The notes under the pieces: generated by a model
What the model saw: the letters and a program-made list of their open reading frames with translations, nothing else
Database searches by the model: none
What the model was told of the DNA's origin: nothing
Position numbers and translations under genes: made by a program
NCBI GenBank assembly: GCA_033239525.1
Contig: BSYO01000008.1
Location: 15,794,830-15,858,829, forward strand
Origin: Nepenthes gracilis
Lineage: Eukaryota > Streptophyta > Magnoliopsida > Caryophyllales > Nepenthaceae
DNA length: 64,000 nt
Direction: 5' to 3'
In this document: positions 1-11,180 of the stretch, in pieces
Layout: each line of letters begins with the position of its first letter
How positions within the stretch are numbered: position 1 is the first letter of the stretch

Positions 1-437
1 TCCTTGGCCTCCTTAAAATCGTGCTAACAGTCTGTTCTTCCGAGAGGCAGAGTTCTCTTGTCTCGGGCAAATGGTGATGGCCAATACAACTCAAGTATCG
101 TCCACGACCAATCTCATAATCGCTACGAGCACAGATTCCAAACTCCGAGGGAAGGAAGGAGAGATACGGTTGAAAGATGTTTCCATGATCATATTGAGGA
201 GAAGAGTTAATGTTCAGACTTCCTTGAAGAGCTTTAGCCAGTAGTTCATCTTCCTCTAACCGGGCATCATTTTTTATTGCCTTTTGCCTTTTCTGATTTT
301 CTTCTGAAAGGGAAAGTGCAATAGCACGGTGAATATCTTCATTGTTATCATCCGACCACAGATCCACTAAAATAGGCCGGCTATAATCCCCATATGTATC
401 TTCTCCATAAGCTCCGTGATATTCCCCTTCTGAGAAA
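1..437 (-). pseudogene. Partial DA1/DAR-like exon (two UIMs and start of a LIM domain), truncated by the window edge
   Basis: Reading the minus strand from about 437 to 1 gives an uninterrupted frame. It starts SEGEYHGAYGEDTYGDY, then has two ubiquitin-interacting motifs (EDIHRAIALSLSEEN and LEEDELLAKALQGSL), then SPQYDHGNIFQPY, then GICARSDYEIGRGRYLSCIG. This order (GEYHGGYGEDTYG, UIM, UIM, LIM) is that of the DA1/DA1-related family, ubiquitin-activated peptidases that limit organ growth. Two things look wrong. The second zinc ligand of the first LIM finger appears to be Ser (CARS instead of CxxC). After SCIG the frame continues with HHHLPETREL, not the expected WHPECF. A possible acceptor (AG just before TTTCTCAG) lies at about 438-439. 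No start codon is visible, and the minus-strand sequence upstream does not look like a DA1 N-terminus. I infer a degraded or exon-shuffled copy; the peptidase half would lie outside the window. Confidence 0.66.
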
Positions 438-464
438 CTACTAATGGAGCCCCTGAAAGTTTAC

Positions 465-1793
465 TCAGCCAATCCACATTGTAAAATGCTCTCTCTCCAA
501 TAACAACGCAGGCCTTAACAATTCATTTTCCCAAGATGAGTCATCAAATATTTTCACTGTTTTCGGCCTTGCATGCTTGGGACAGGCTTCATTATGAAGC
601 CGAGGGTTGATAGACAAGGCAGCTACAAGAGCAATTAACAATTTTGCCAATCCAATTTTCCAGACATGAAAGTGAAATTGCCAGTTAATAGGACTTTGCT
701 CGAGCACTCTTACATTCGAAAGTTGTTCCAATGACTTAGATCCAAAAACAAAAAACAAGTTGTCTAGTTCTTGCAAAAAAGCAAGAGCACGAGTTTGAGA
801 CTGCGGTTTGGGATCACTAGGCACAATATTTTCATCCATACAAACATCGATGACATATCAGTATGTCCAACAACACAAGTGACCCTCCATGGTGACATCG
901 AACAGAAAATAAAGGCCTTGGACTTCAACTACTAGGTGTACCTCATCACTACTGCTCGCTTGAAGATTAGTTTCACATACTTGGGATATAAGACCAACTA
1001 TAACACACTGGTAGCAGAGGCAATACCACTGTCTATTGCCACTCGTTGCATCCTGAGCCACTTTCCAGTTGCAATTAGTCTGCCAAAATAATGAAAAAGA
1101 TATTGAGGTAGTCTCACTAGGATCCCAACCAATTTTGTCTCGCCATGGAGGAATTGATGTCGCTTCTAGTTCAAATGGAGAGTCAGGTTCAATGGAAATG
1201 GCAATTTGTGTCATCATTTGGACAGAGTCGGTTGCGGTGGTCTTCACATATTAGAACGGGAAGAGGGAATGGAACTCCCCAGAGAAGGCCTTAACAACTG
1301 TCTGTCCAAATCTACCACCAAACATGATAGCCATGAGATTTACAACCGCCTTAGCACCCAATGTGAAATATTGAAGTGAATTATGGTCAATTTCTCTCAG
1401 CCTCCTATCATCAGGATCCTTAAGCACTTCTAGCTTAAGGCTCTCATCTTCACCATCAGGGTCAACAACAGTAAAGTTAGGGTCATCTTCACAAAACACA
1501 TGGCCACTAAGGCCATTAACTACAAATTTTGTGAAGGCTAACGGAGGGGGATGGCTGTAGTAGTATTATTTGAATTCCATCGATTGATTCCGGCTAGTAT
1601 TTGAAAACACCACAGCCTGAAAATCTGGAAGGCTAGTCAAGGTCAAGTCAGTGGTTAAGGAAGAATTACTCACAGAGTTGTCCCATTCTTGAACTAGTTG
1701 AGCAGGAGCAAGAGCATGAGTGGTTGTCGAGTTGTCTTCCAAAATTACAATGGTGCTGGACAAGTCCCGCAAATCCATAAATCCGTTCCGCAT
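465..1793 (-). other. Unrecognised minus-strand ORF series (four short frames)
   Basis: Four consecutive minus-strand frames (1793-1566, 1499-1251, 1247-858, 839-465) lie between the 325-codon ORF upstream and the DA1-like exon downstream. The 1499 frame is acidic at its N-terminus (FCEDDPNFTVVDPDGEDESL), then hydrophobic. The 1247 frame is Cys/Trp-rich. The 839 frame has a hydrophobic stretch IGLAKLLIALVAALSI. I recognise none of them. Similar polarity and close spacing suggest one decayed gene or a gene-carrying mobile element, but I cannot assign exon borders with confidence. Confidence 0.25.
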
Positions 1794-2722
1794 GCTATCA
1801 CTGGCTCCACTCTAGTGCTATTAAAATTTGTGGCAGAGAACGACGTAATGTTGGGTTTAGCTAAATGAAGATGGGAGGTGATTTGGCTGTGAGTGGGTGC
1901 ATGAAGCAGGGTGGGTGAGGGTGGAGCAAGTTGAGCGAAACTATAAGGGATGCAAGTCGTGATCAATGATAGAGTGTGAAGAACTGGGAAGATTGCAGAC
2001 GATCCAGGTTGTTCAATTTGGTTTAGTGCAGGTAGGATTTCAGTTATGGATTGTGGAATTTGTGGCTTAGTGGAAGTATCTGTGGTGCTTTGAGTGTCTG
2101 AAAGAGATGGAGGATGGAAAGGAATGGTGGAAGAAGCCATGAGTGGTTGTTGCTCGATTTGAGACAAGGGGTGACAAATTGCAGTGAGAGATTTTGGAAA
2201 TTGCTCAATAGCGGTATTCTTAGAGGCGATACCTGATGCATGTTGTTGTACGGTCACCTCCAACTCCTTGAACGCCTTCGACCTTGCTGGTAAGTTTCGG
2301 TTGGAACAGAAAGGTGAAATTTCTGTGGGAGGCAGACGAAGATAAGAGAATGGAGCTATAATCAAAGGGAAGGGTGGATGCGATGGGAAATTTTCAGACG
2401 GCAAGGGATGTTGTTCGCTTCGTTGTCGTTCAATTCGGGCCAAAGATTGATGGATTTCAGCCATGGAAGATTGGATCTGTGCCGTGGTGGAAGCCATGGT
2501 GGACGACCTTGTGATAAGTCGGTCGGTAGCCCGTCGCAAGTCCTTCATCGCATTGGCAAGCTTGGCAATGGACGCTTCGATTGCGTCGAGTGCTTGTTCT
2601 TTGATTAGCTCATCTTCTGCTTTTGTCTCAATGAGAGCACCATTTGATACGTGCTCCATGGTCATATCATGGTAATCGCAAGCGAGATGTGGCGATGGTT
2701 GCCAAGAGAGGAGTCCTGGCAA
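1745..2722 (-). CDS. Hypothetical 325-aa protein with N-terminal coiled coil and Ser/Pro/Thr-rich remainder
   Basis: A 325-codon frame is open on the minus strand. Residues 20-95 (from the internal start MTMEHVSNGAL) are Ala/Glu/Lys/Arg-rich and likely helical: IEASIAKLANAMKDLRRATD, then a second stretch STTAQIQSSMAEIHQSLARIE. The remainder is Ser, Pro, Thr and Ile rich with a repeated IEQ/QIEQ element. Methionines at residues 1, 20 and 22 are all possible starts. The upstream region has a CT-rich leader (about 2720-2800) and a TATA-like box near 2850, which supports initiation close to 2722-2655. The helical N-terminus resembles gag-like proteins of plant retroelements, but no zinc knuckle or gag core is present, so I give no function. 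Overlap with the frame at 1793 suggests a frameshift or splice near 1750. Confidence 0.35.
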   Translation of the reverse strand: MPGLLSWQPSPHLACDYHDMTMEHVSNGALIETKAEDELIKEQALDAIEASIAKLANAMKDLRRATDRLITRSSTMASTTAQIQSSMAEIHQSLARIERQRSEQHPLPSENFPSHPPFPLIIAPFSYLRLPPTEISPFCSNRNLPARSKAFKELEVTVQQHASGIASKNTAIEQFPKSLTAICHPLSQIEQQPLMASSTIPFHPPSLSDTQSTTDTSTKPQIPQSITEILPALNQIEQPGSSAIFPVLHTLSLITTCIPYSFAQLAPPSPTLLHAPTHSQITSHLHLAKPNITSFSATNFNSTRVEPVIACGTDLWICGTCPAPL

Positions 2723-2843
2723 AGGAAGAAGAGAGAGAGAGAGAATGAGTTTGAGAGAGAGGGCAGAGAAGAAACAGGGAAAGGAGAGAGTCGGAGAGGA
2801 AATGTAAAACGTAGTCTATTTTCTCTCTAGAATGATGAACAGT

Positions 2844-2858
2844 GGTGATATATACACC
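2844..2858 (-). promoter_or_regulatory. TATA-like box upstream of the minus-strand 325-aa ORF
   Basis: The minus strand reads GGTGTATATATCACC here. It is followed by a CT-rich stretch (about 2700-2800), typical of a plant 5' leader, and then by the 325-codon ORF. Further upstream on the minus strand the sequence TGTTAGACAGC (ending at 2910) resembles a Copia-type LTR start, so this could be an LTR promoter. Position and composition are the only evidence. Confidence 0.35.
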
Positions 2859-3154
2859 CCAGGCCTAGCATACTAACCAACTTACTAAGTTCCATGGGTG
2901 CTGTCTAACAGAAGTATTAGACTGTCCATGTGCAGTAACAAAAAGGGAAATAACAAAAAAATAATATGTGTGTAAGGCAATAGGGGTAACAATAATAACT
3001 GAATATATTCTTTAATTTTAGAAGGCGGTTAGACGGCTTGAGAGCTTCTGCTTCTGATGATGTTCAGAAGAGGAGGTACCACAGTAGCCATGGGTAAATT
3101 AATGAGCCCCGTAAATTCGGTGAGCTTCGTGGGGGTGTATCAATGAGTTCGTAA

Positions 3155-3761
3155 TAGTTTCGGTCAACAACCAGTGACTTGCCAACCCTGGCGCGACAGT
3201 TGTCCAAACTTCAGTGCCAAAGCCACACCGGGTCATTGTCTACAAATATTTCTTTTCCACTGCTAATTAAAAGGGGAAGTCCAAAAAAAGGAGAAGGTAA
3301 TCCAGAGAGAACTCAGGAGGAAAAGATCCAATAGGCAATCAAACATACAACCCTAATGGAGAGCATTTCCTAACTCACTCTCCCTTCGTTGAAAAACCAC
3401 TTTTCGCCGAGTGCACCCATCGGAACCAAGCTTTTCAAGACTACTAAAAGGTCACTTCTTGTCGAACGCACTCACCGGAGCCAAACCATGCAATATTACG
3501 CACTTTTTCTTACTTGAGTGCATCCATGTATTCGCTTACATAATTACATCTTTTCTTCAGTTGAGAAATGTTTCTAATTTAAGAGATAGAAGATAAACCA
3601 AAAAATGAGTCCCACCAATCTTTTGACATCTTATTTGTTCATTGTATTGCACAGGATTTAGGTTATCAAAGACGGAGATTGGACCCGCCTCAATTTGACC
3701 GAACACAAAAGATCAAATGGCTCCCTAATCCGTATTGCAACCTGGATTTAGGGACGTATCA
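3155..3761 (+). repeat. Truncated 5' LTR of element 1
   Basis: This aligns by eye with 13,215-13,815, sharing landmarks such as CGACAGTTG, GAAGTCCAAAAAAGGAGAAGG, CAATCCAGAGAGAACT and TCACTCTCCCTTC. It ends TATCA directly before the PBS. Similarity stops at about 3155, whereas the 3' LTR continues left to 12,761, so roughly 450 bp of U3 are missing. Confidence 0.85.
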
Positions 3762-3780
3762 TTGGCGTTGTATATGGGAA
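3762..3780 (+). promoter_or_regulatory. Primer-binding site of element 1 (degenerate)
   Basis: TTGGCGTTGTATATGGGAA directly follows the LTR end. Element 2 has TTGGCGCCATCTGTGGGAA at the equivalent place. Most of the differences are C-to-T or G-to-A changes, suggesting the same primer and later deamination. Confidence 0.75.
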
Positions 3781-3839
3781 ATGGCTTGAAAGTCTAACCA
3801 CTGTACTCACAAATAGAATATGGTGAACACTAGAATATA

Positions 3840-4300
3840 GGACAGTGTGCCGGCCAGGGACACCGCCGCCTAAGGCGACAACCCCTCAATGGGTAGCTAT
3901 ACGAATGAATGGCCTAAACATGACATGCATGCACTCACTGTCAAAATGGGAGATGTGTTCAAAATGTTTCAAACGATCAAAGCACATTTGGACGAGCAAT
4001 AACAGGGGTCTCATGCCTTCGTCGCACAAGACTTGACCTCGAAGCGAAGGAACCGGGTGAAAAGGCACGCTGCCGAGAAGACCTTGAGACCCAATGACAT
4101 CAAGGCCCCCATGGCCTAGAGCAGTAGGGCCCGGACGTGGCCAGAGGGCCAACTGAGTCACGAGGTACAAAGGCATGCCCAGAGTGGTGGAATCCCTATT
4201 ATTCCCATAGCAACAAGAGGCTATTGACTCAAGGAGAAGCCTCTTACAGCACATAGCCACCATGGGCTGGTGGTCGTCAAGACCCACATCCCTCTCTCAG
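3840..4300 (+). pseudogene. gag N-terminal remnant of element 1
   Basis: A frame around 3,890-4,000 reads KHDMHALTVKMGDVFKMF and continues towards an acidic/Gln stretch. This recalls the start of gag in element 2 (AADMGDIKLVLRALCENM). After about 4,300 the sequence runs straight into the middle of reverse transcriptase, so the gag core, zinc knuckle, protease and RT N-terminus are absent. Only the leader and the first part of gag remain, with several stops. The minus-strand 133-codon frame over the same interval is a shadow. Confidence 0.5.
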
Positions 4301-4319
4301 CCATTTGGAGTTGAGAACT

Positions 4320-7134
4320 TTTCTTAATGTAAAGAGGATTACATCCTCCCCCTGAATGGAGGAAATGGTGAAAAAGATTGCACCCAAGGACAGCTTCCTG
4401 TTGCCAATGATCAACCTGTTAGTAGACTCCACGTCTGGCCATGAACTACTCAGCTTTATGGATATTTACTCGAATTACAATTAGATCAGGATGAGTTTGG
4501 AGGATGAAAAGCACACTTTCTTCATGACTGACTAAGGCATCTACTGCTACAAGGTCATACTCTTCGGTTGAAGAATGTTGGGGCCACCTACCAGCAGCTC
4601 ATGAATAAGATATTTGAATCCCAGATTAGTTGAAACATGGAGGTAGATGTGGATGACATACTCATCAAAAGCAAAGCCACCATGACTATGTCCACAACTT
4701 GAGTGAGACTTTCGGGATCCTCTCACCACACCAGATAAAGTTGAACCTGACCAAGTGCATGGTCAGTGTGACATCCGAAAAGTTCTTGGACTTTATCATC
4801 TCTCAATGGCAAATTGAGATGACCCTGAGAAGATAAACGCCATCCTCGACATAAGTCCACCCTGAATCGTGAAGGAGGCCTAGAAGTTCATCGAGAGGCT
4901 CGCTGCCCTTTCCTAATTCCTAGCAAAATCTGCGGAGAATCACCAACCGTTCTTCAAGGCCTTGTGTGGGACCAAGACAACCGACTTCCAGTGGATAACT
5001 AAGAGCGAAACAACTTTTCAAGAGCTTAAGGAGTACCTCTCCAACCCTCCTCCCCTAACTTCGCCTCAGGAAGGCGAAGTACCATTTTTGTACCTGGTAG
5101 TCTCTGACACGATGCTTAGTTTGGTCCTCACTCACCAACAGTCCGTCATACAATGGCCAATGTACTACATCAGTAAGGTCTTGATAGACACCGAAACCCA
5201 TTACCCACACACCGAAAGAATTGCTTTAACCCTCGTCTACTTCGCTCAGAAGTTGCACTCATGCTTTCAGGCGCACAAATCATTGTCTTGACCGATTAGC
5301 CATTAAAAGGGATTGTAGAAGTTGGATACACCCAGGTGACTTGTCAAATGGGCAATTAAATTGGGTGAGTTCAATGTGGAGTTCCAACCGCGACCGGCTA
5401 TGAAGGGCCAAGCCCTTACGGACTTCATCATTGAGACGGCGACCCCAATTCCAGACTCCCCCAACCTCACTGAAGATGTCAACTAGCCATAGATTCTGAC
5501 TTGGACCTTACATGTCGATGGGTCATTGATGTAGATCGGCTGCGGTGCAGGTGTGGTTTTGAGGACTTCGGACGGGTGAGAGATAAAGTACTCAATGACT
5601 CTTGGATTTCAAGCTACCAACAACATTATCGAGTACGAGGCATTGCTTGTCGGACTCCGACTAGCAAAGTGATGCTCAACTAGATCTTTCTACAGCGACC
5701 TTGAGTTTGTCGTCAATTAGATATTGGGAAATTTTGAGGCATCGAATCCTTTGCTTGCGAAGTACGTCGCTAAAGCGAGGGGCTTGACTCAGGCATTCTG
5801 CAAAGTTAAAGTAGTTCACATCATGATAGAAGAGAATTGGAACGTAGATAGTTGGCAAGGGTGGCAGCGACAGAAACCCACAAACAAATTGCCAGAGACA
5901 GGTGGGAAGTCTTTGTCATCCCAAGTATTGACAACCCTGAGCGCGAAGTGTTGCAAGTGGCCAATGATGACAACTAGATGATCATATACAGGAGGTACTT
6001 GACCGATGGCATCTGGCCAGAGAAGCCGAAAGAGGCCAAGCACGTGAAGAAAACAATAAGCTAGTATGCCATCATGGGCGGGAGGTTGCACTACAGCGGG
6101 TACTCAACCCCCTATATGAGGTGTCTCATGCCAAAAGAGACTGATTATACATTGGGTGAAGCTCCCCTTTACATCTACAAGTCACATGTCGAAGGCAAGA
6201 ATCTGGCCTTCAAGATTATGTGTCAAGGCTTCTACTGGCCCTTGATAAAATACGATGCCATGGACTTCATGAAGAAATGTGAGAATTGTCAGATTCATGG
6301 GAACATGATACATCACCGCACACGGAAGCTGCATGCCCTGCAATTGCCTTGGCCTTTCACTTAGTGGGGGCTCGACATATTCTATCCTCTTCCCATAACA
6401 TTCAAGTAGAGGAAGTTCATTATAGTGGCTATTGACTACTTCACTGAGTGGTTCGAAGCATCCTTACTGGCACAGATCACCGAACAAAACACGATGGAGT
6501 TTATTCACCAGAGTATCATATGCCTGTTTTAGATTCTCAATATTATAGTGATCGACAATGAAATCTAATTCATCCATAAGTGGTTCACCAAGTACTGCGT
6601 AAGTCTACGGATAAGGTTTGTCCACACTTCTGTCATGTACCCGAAAGTTTAGGGCAAGTGAAAGTGACAAACCAAACACTGCTGCACGGGCTGAATACAA
6701 AGTTAGAGAACGTTGGGAGCTCTTGGGTGGACAGTTACCATTTGTCCTATGGTCATACAGGACAACCCCAAGGGAGCCAACCCAGGAGACGCCCTCCAGT
6801 CTATATTACGAGATTGAAATGGTTATCTTAGTAAAGATCAGACTCTCCAACCTTTGGGTCCAATGCTTTAACCCACTCAGCAACTCCCAAATACTCAGAG
6901 AGCATCTCGACTTGTTCAAAGAAGCTCGAGATGTAGCATGCCTATGAACGGTGACCTACTAGTATATAAGTAACACGCAAACTTACTAACAAGAACAAGC
7001 TCTCTCCCAACTGGGAAGGATCGTTTTTTATCTCTACAATCCTCTAAAGCGGCACATATAAGCTACATAATCAAGACAACAAGTTGGTCCCGATGACTTG
7101 GAATGCCTCTCACCTCAAAATATACTACCAATAA
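4320..7134 (+). pseudogene. pol remnant of element 1 (RT, RNase H, integrase)
   Basis: The domains are in the order expected for Ty3/Gypsy. RT is at ~4,380-4,960, with DSTSGHELLSFMDIYS and SLEDEKHTFFMTD and the catalytic region around 4,630-4,670 degraded. RNase H is at ~4,962-5,290, with FQELKEYLSNPPPL, YYISKVL and HYPHTERIALTLVYF. A second RNase H remnant lies at ~5,490-5,860. The integrase zinc finger is at ~6,110-6,330 (GFYWPLIKYDAMDFMKKCEN, CQIHG), the core at ~6,400-6,800, and the C-terminal tail (LVPMTWNASHLKIYYQ) ends at a stop at 7,132-7,134. Every segment has a counterpart in element 2. At least a dozen stops and several frameshifts make it non-coding. The second RNase H after the first fits the Tat lineage, which carries an extra archaeal-type RNase H. 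Confidence 0.82.
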
Positions 7135-7906
7135 GCTTTAGGTGAGCCCAGGTAAGGTTAACGTACATCATTCAAAGTTCTTATAACATGTACCATAATC
7201 GCAATAATAAAATAATTATTTGTTCATATTTGATTGCCCAAATGAGTGCTTGATTGTTGTCTCAAAAATCAAATGATCTAGGCTGTCCCTAAGTCGGGTA
7301 AACTTTTACTCACACGTATGTCGACCTACAAACGATTAAGAAACTTCGGTCCCGTTATCGTGCTGCCCATGTACGGTTGAATTCTAAAACTCGATCATGT
7401 TATTGAGTGGCCCATGTGTTGTCGAATACCACAGCCTGAGGGCTCACAGCCATGGAGTTGGATTACCCCATCGAGCAACCACAGAACCTTAGGAGGCTTT
7501 CACAACAAGCGTGCAGCAATCTACTCCAGAAAAAGGGAGCACCATCAGTTGACGACGGTTAGTAGATTAGAACCAGATGCACAGTAGCAATGACATCTTT
7601 CCATAGGACTGAGCACTAATGATCAAGTGCGGATGATGGCCTATGACATCGCCTGGGCTCGACGGTTGTTGCCATGAAACCCCGACCCTAGTTAGGCTCA
7701 CTCGCCAATGTGTGATGACATCACATCCATGGGAAAGAGCACTCCACATAGAATCCAAGCATTGCGACATTCCCCAAGAGAATGAGCACGATCGGGCTAA
7801 TGTGTCCAAAATAAACCAGGCGACAATAGCAGCAATACTTAGCTGGAAAAATGAGAAAGAGAAAGAGGGAAAGTGATAGAAGAAGAACTTAATATGCAAG
7901 GTCTAC
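7135..7906. other. Spacer between pol and antisense unit A of element 1
   Basis: There is no convincing coding frame. The minus strand of 7,790-7,900 is CT-rich and would be the 3' flank of antisense unit A. The open frames at 7,567-7,899 (minus) and 7,643-7,876 (plus) overlap each other and match nothing in element 2. Confidence 0.4.
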
Positions 7907-9954
7907 TCATTTCATCACAATAATCAAAATGTATAAAGGGGGCCGTCTGCCTAAGAAAAATATAAAATCGGCCAACTGCTCAAAGGAGGGAAGATCCATA
8001 GGCTGTGGGCTCCCTTGGGGACCAGACGAAGGCCCAGTGGCATCACAGGTGGAGCCCAATAGATTTGACCGTTGTCGAATATTGGCATTCCTTGGGTGAA
8101 AATCAAGACCGGAAAGTTTGGAGCCACCAGATTCACAATGCGATGGCAGAGGTTGATGCTGGCCCAATACCTATGCTTTAGGGCCCCCCGATCTCATCCG
8201 AGCTGAGAGAGGTCAAAAGCTCTCCCTCAAGTCGGAGGTTCTCCTCTTGAAGGAAAGCACGATCCCACTCCGACTCGCACAAAGAATCCTTGAGAGAGGA
8301 GATCTCCACTCGACTCCCACACAACTCACGCTCAAAATGGGAGTCCCGCTCCATCGTAACTATGAGCTCCTTTGAGTCGATGTGGGTCTGGGCCATATGG
8401 TCGGAAGGCAATCAATTGACAAATCCTGTCCTGCAGCTGCAAGTAGAAAATAGTCAGTCGAAATGATGATAAAAGTAAACAAAAAAAAGAAGGTACATAA
8501 GAAATACCTCAGCTAGAGACGGCCTCTTTGAGGGTGGATGACTCGATGTGGGCTCTTTCGACACGAAGGTCTTGGCTTCAGAGAGCACTGAAGGGGGCAC
8601 CTCTGTAGTCTTCGCAACATCCTCAGGCTCCTCCACCTCCAAAATCTCCGGCACGGGGGGCTTGGAGCAAGGCTCCTTGGCACCCTCCTCAGCTACTCCG
8701 ACAGTAGGCCTAACCTTCGTATCCCCTCGAACTTCAAGCTCCGAGGGCTCTGGACAAGGCCCTTTGGCAGCCTCCACAATCTCAGCCTCCTCGACTGCCT
8801 TCGAAACTCCAAGCTCCAAACACTAAAAAAGCACACTTCAACAGCTTCCTCAGCCTTGACGGTCGCTTCAACCTCCGTTGTTTCGGCTTCAGCCACCTCA
8901 TGGCCCTCGTCAGTCTCCTCAACCCAAATGTCAACTACCTAGCCATTACAATGAGCCTCCTTAACAATAGCAGTAGGAAGGCAAAGCATGGGCTTCTCAT
9001 GTGGGGATGCTACAGTAACGAGAACACCGTACTGGGTGAGAGTCGACGCTAGAATTGACCCCTCTTGGTCACTTGTTGCCAATATGGGAATTTGAAGGAC
9101 TCACCTCCCTTGACCAATCCGACGGGTCCAGACTCCAATTTTGACGAGGAAGAAGGAGCAGAAACCACTCTCCTTGAAGACCTCCTAGGCCTCCACATTT
9201 GTTCCAGCATAGCCTGATCATCATTAGAGGAGGAGTCGGATGAGACCTCTCGCCATTTGGCAGCCCTATCGGAAGACTCCTATATAACTAGTGTTCCAGG
9301 CTTCCTCCTGGACATGGTAGGCAACATTAGGGCTACTTTAGGCCCCTCAGAATAAGGCCTCTCTCCCCGAAGGTATCGACGTGCGCCCGAAGGAGATCCG
9401 TTAGTGGCTTCTCCTGAGCCTCCTCCCAGTCTCCCATGGCGGTGACGAGAGAAGCCTATACTCGGCCCCATTCGTTTGAAGGAGCCCACTCAAAAGGAAC
9501 TGCTAGAAAAAAAGCCAGTCATTCCACTTCTTGGTTGAGTCCAGATTCACCCCTCGTAAGTGAAACTCTGGGCACGGGGACATTGAAATCCAGTCCGCAG
9601 CCTAGTTAAAGCAGAAGACCAGCTTCACCAACTGAAGGATGTACTTGCAGTTGTAGTAACGGGTAAAGATGCACATATAGACAAGATATCTGATAGAGTT
9701 GGGTTATAGCCTCGCTATCGGGATGCCTAGACCTGTCAAGATCTCATACAACTCCTGCACAACTAGAAAACAAAGTCTCCCCTTCAGATGGGACTTGTAA
9801 ATCGTAATGTACCCATCCAGTGAGGAGTACACTCTATCATTGGCGCCTGGAGCTAGAACTCCATGGCGCTTGGGATCTTAAACTGTGCAAATAGGGACTC
9901 AACATCCTGAGCGGTGAGAACAAACCGAATCGTGCCGACCTCTTTGAGAGCCAT
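7907..9954 (-). pseudogene. Antisense unit A of element 1 (transposon-like domain plus C-terminal coiled coil, spliced)
   Basis: This runs opposite to gag-pol from ATG 9,954 (MALKEVGTIRFVLTAQDVES). Residues ~20-150 match unit A of element 2: GYITIY, then a GLRFP-like stretch, then (G)IP-ARLYPNS-RYLVYMCIF. This layout resembles the plant 'putative gypsy-type transposon' (Transposase_28-like) domain. An acidic Pro/Ser/Glu-rich middle (about 8,520-9,480) follows. A 71 bp intron (donor GTATTTC at 8,507, acceptor TTGCAG at 8,437) separates it from a last exon with a coiled coil (SSLKDSLCESEWDRAFLQEE) and a tail containing YWASINLCHRI-NLVAPNF; element 2 has YWDGIRLCHGI-SLVAPHV. At least two frameshifts and many stops interrupt it. 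It is not a functional gene today, but homology to element 2 over both exons shows it was once coding. Confidence 0.68.
8437..8507 (-). other. Phase-0 GT-AG intron in antisense unit A of element 1
   Basis: The minus strand reads GCTGAG|GTATTTCTTATG at the donor, then T-rich sequence with a CTGAC branch-like site, then CTACTTGCAG at the acceptor. The donor follows a complete Glu codon (SLAE). Position (just before the C-terminal coiled coil), phase and length match the 75 bp intron in element 2. A second acceptor six bases further on is possible. Confidence 0.62.
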
Positions 9955-10035
9955 GGATGAAGAAGCAAGAAGAGATTGCAAAGGCAAGGCAGTTTGAATT
10001 GAAGAGAAAGGGTGCAAAAATGGCAAAGGCCCAAG

Positions 10036-10044
10036 GTTTAAATA
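10036..10044 (-). promoter_or_regulatory. TATTTAAAC core promoter of antisense unit A, element 1
   Basis: The minus strand reads TATTTAAAC, 90 bp upstream of ATG 9,954, followed by a pyrimidine-rich leader. The identical 9-mer lies 77 bp upstream of unit A and 102 bp upstream of unit B in element 2. Confidence 0.6.
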
Positions 10045-10553
10045 GGCCTCCACCTAAACCGAAATGACGTCATATGCGGGAGTCGAGGTGGTATGGCGCA
10101 TCATGACCGCGACACGTACCAAAGCCCTGAAGGCGCTGCAGTGCCTCAATTGAACAACGTCAGTAATGATGGTTTGAAATACTCAAGATGGCCAGTCGAC
10201 AGAGAAATTTGTAGTTTCCAAGACCCTAATGCCGCCGTCTCCTAAAGTGGCAATATGACGGCGCACTATCCTTGCAAGGCCAAGGCTAATCCGATTGTCC
10301 TCGTCCTAACCTTCTGTTGGGGATGGACAACCGCGAGCCTGGACTACCAGAAGAGTGGGCCTCCAAGTGTCCTCACGACTCGATTTGGGGGTCAACAAGT
10401 TATAGAAAGCAACACTTAAACATCCGATTTACAAACAACATGCAACAATAATTAAAACGATTCAGCATGTTCATGGAAAAATTTGGAGCATACATCCAAA
10501 AGCAACTATTGGCCTTGAAATACAGGAAGACAAAAAGGAGATCCTATTCCTGC

Positions 10554-11133
10554 CTACGGCCTGGGTCTACCTTTGAGTCGAGCATTCTCGCGTCAAAAGA
10601 CTGCATGCTTCCTCTAAGTCTTCCAAATCTTGTTCTTGAGTTAGGCAATCTGATTCAGGGCCCAACCGTGGTCTTCCGTGAGCCCTTGCGATATTGGTTC
10701 GAACTCGGACAGAGCTCGAGTGAGATGGTTGGCTTGCTCCAAGCCCCACTACACCTCTGCAGTTCCTGCCTCAATTTGCTACTCCAAGTTGCCCAGCCAT
10801 GCATGAGCAGTCTCCTCTGTCAGACGGGGCACCCTCCGTGGCTTTTAGGCAAAAAAGATGGTTAGCTAGGGGCAAAACATGCTCACAAAAATTCATGCTA
10901 CCTCCCAGAGAAATGAATGTACTTGATGGGAAGATCCAATAGACCCAAAACTAGGCGGCACCTTTAGAAACCCTAGGGGTCTAAGAACTGAGGCCTCCGA
11001 ATGGCACTCCTCCTCAACAGTCACTGCACCCACCAAACCCTCTACTCCGACTCCAGCCGACGTCTCCTCATTGAAGCCTGCCTCCTTGGACGAGGACTCT
11101 GGTTCAAAGGAAGACGACGATCCCGCTGGCCAT
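10554..11133 (-). pseudogene. Antisense unit B of element 1 (acidic/Ser-rich start, coiled coil)
   Basis: ATG 11,133 follows a TATA box at 11,171-11,180. One base out of frame it opens GSSSSFEPESSSKEAGFNEE, comparable in character to the start of unit B in element 2 (MEDSSHESERSSDESEFGSH). Further on, a helical frame reads LTEETAHAWLGNLE-QIEAGT, then GLEQANHLTRALSEFEPISQ, then LTEDHGWALNQIA, and ends ENARLKGRPRP at a stop at 10,554-10,556. Several in-frame stops and at least one frameshift are present. Its place (between unit A and the C/LTR side, antisense) is the same as in element 2. I infer an old coiled-coil protein gene of unknown function. Confidence 0.5.
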
Positions 11134-11170
11134 GTGAGTAGGTCAGAAATGTAGATGAAGCCCTTGTCAG

Positions 11171-11180
11171 CTATTTATAG
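11171..11180 (-). promoter_or_regulatory. TATA box of antisense unit B, element 1
   Basis: The minus strand reads CTATAAATAG, 38-47 bp upstream of ATG 11,133. It is a close match to the plant TATA consensus (TATAAATA). Confidence 0.55.
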
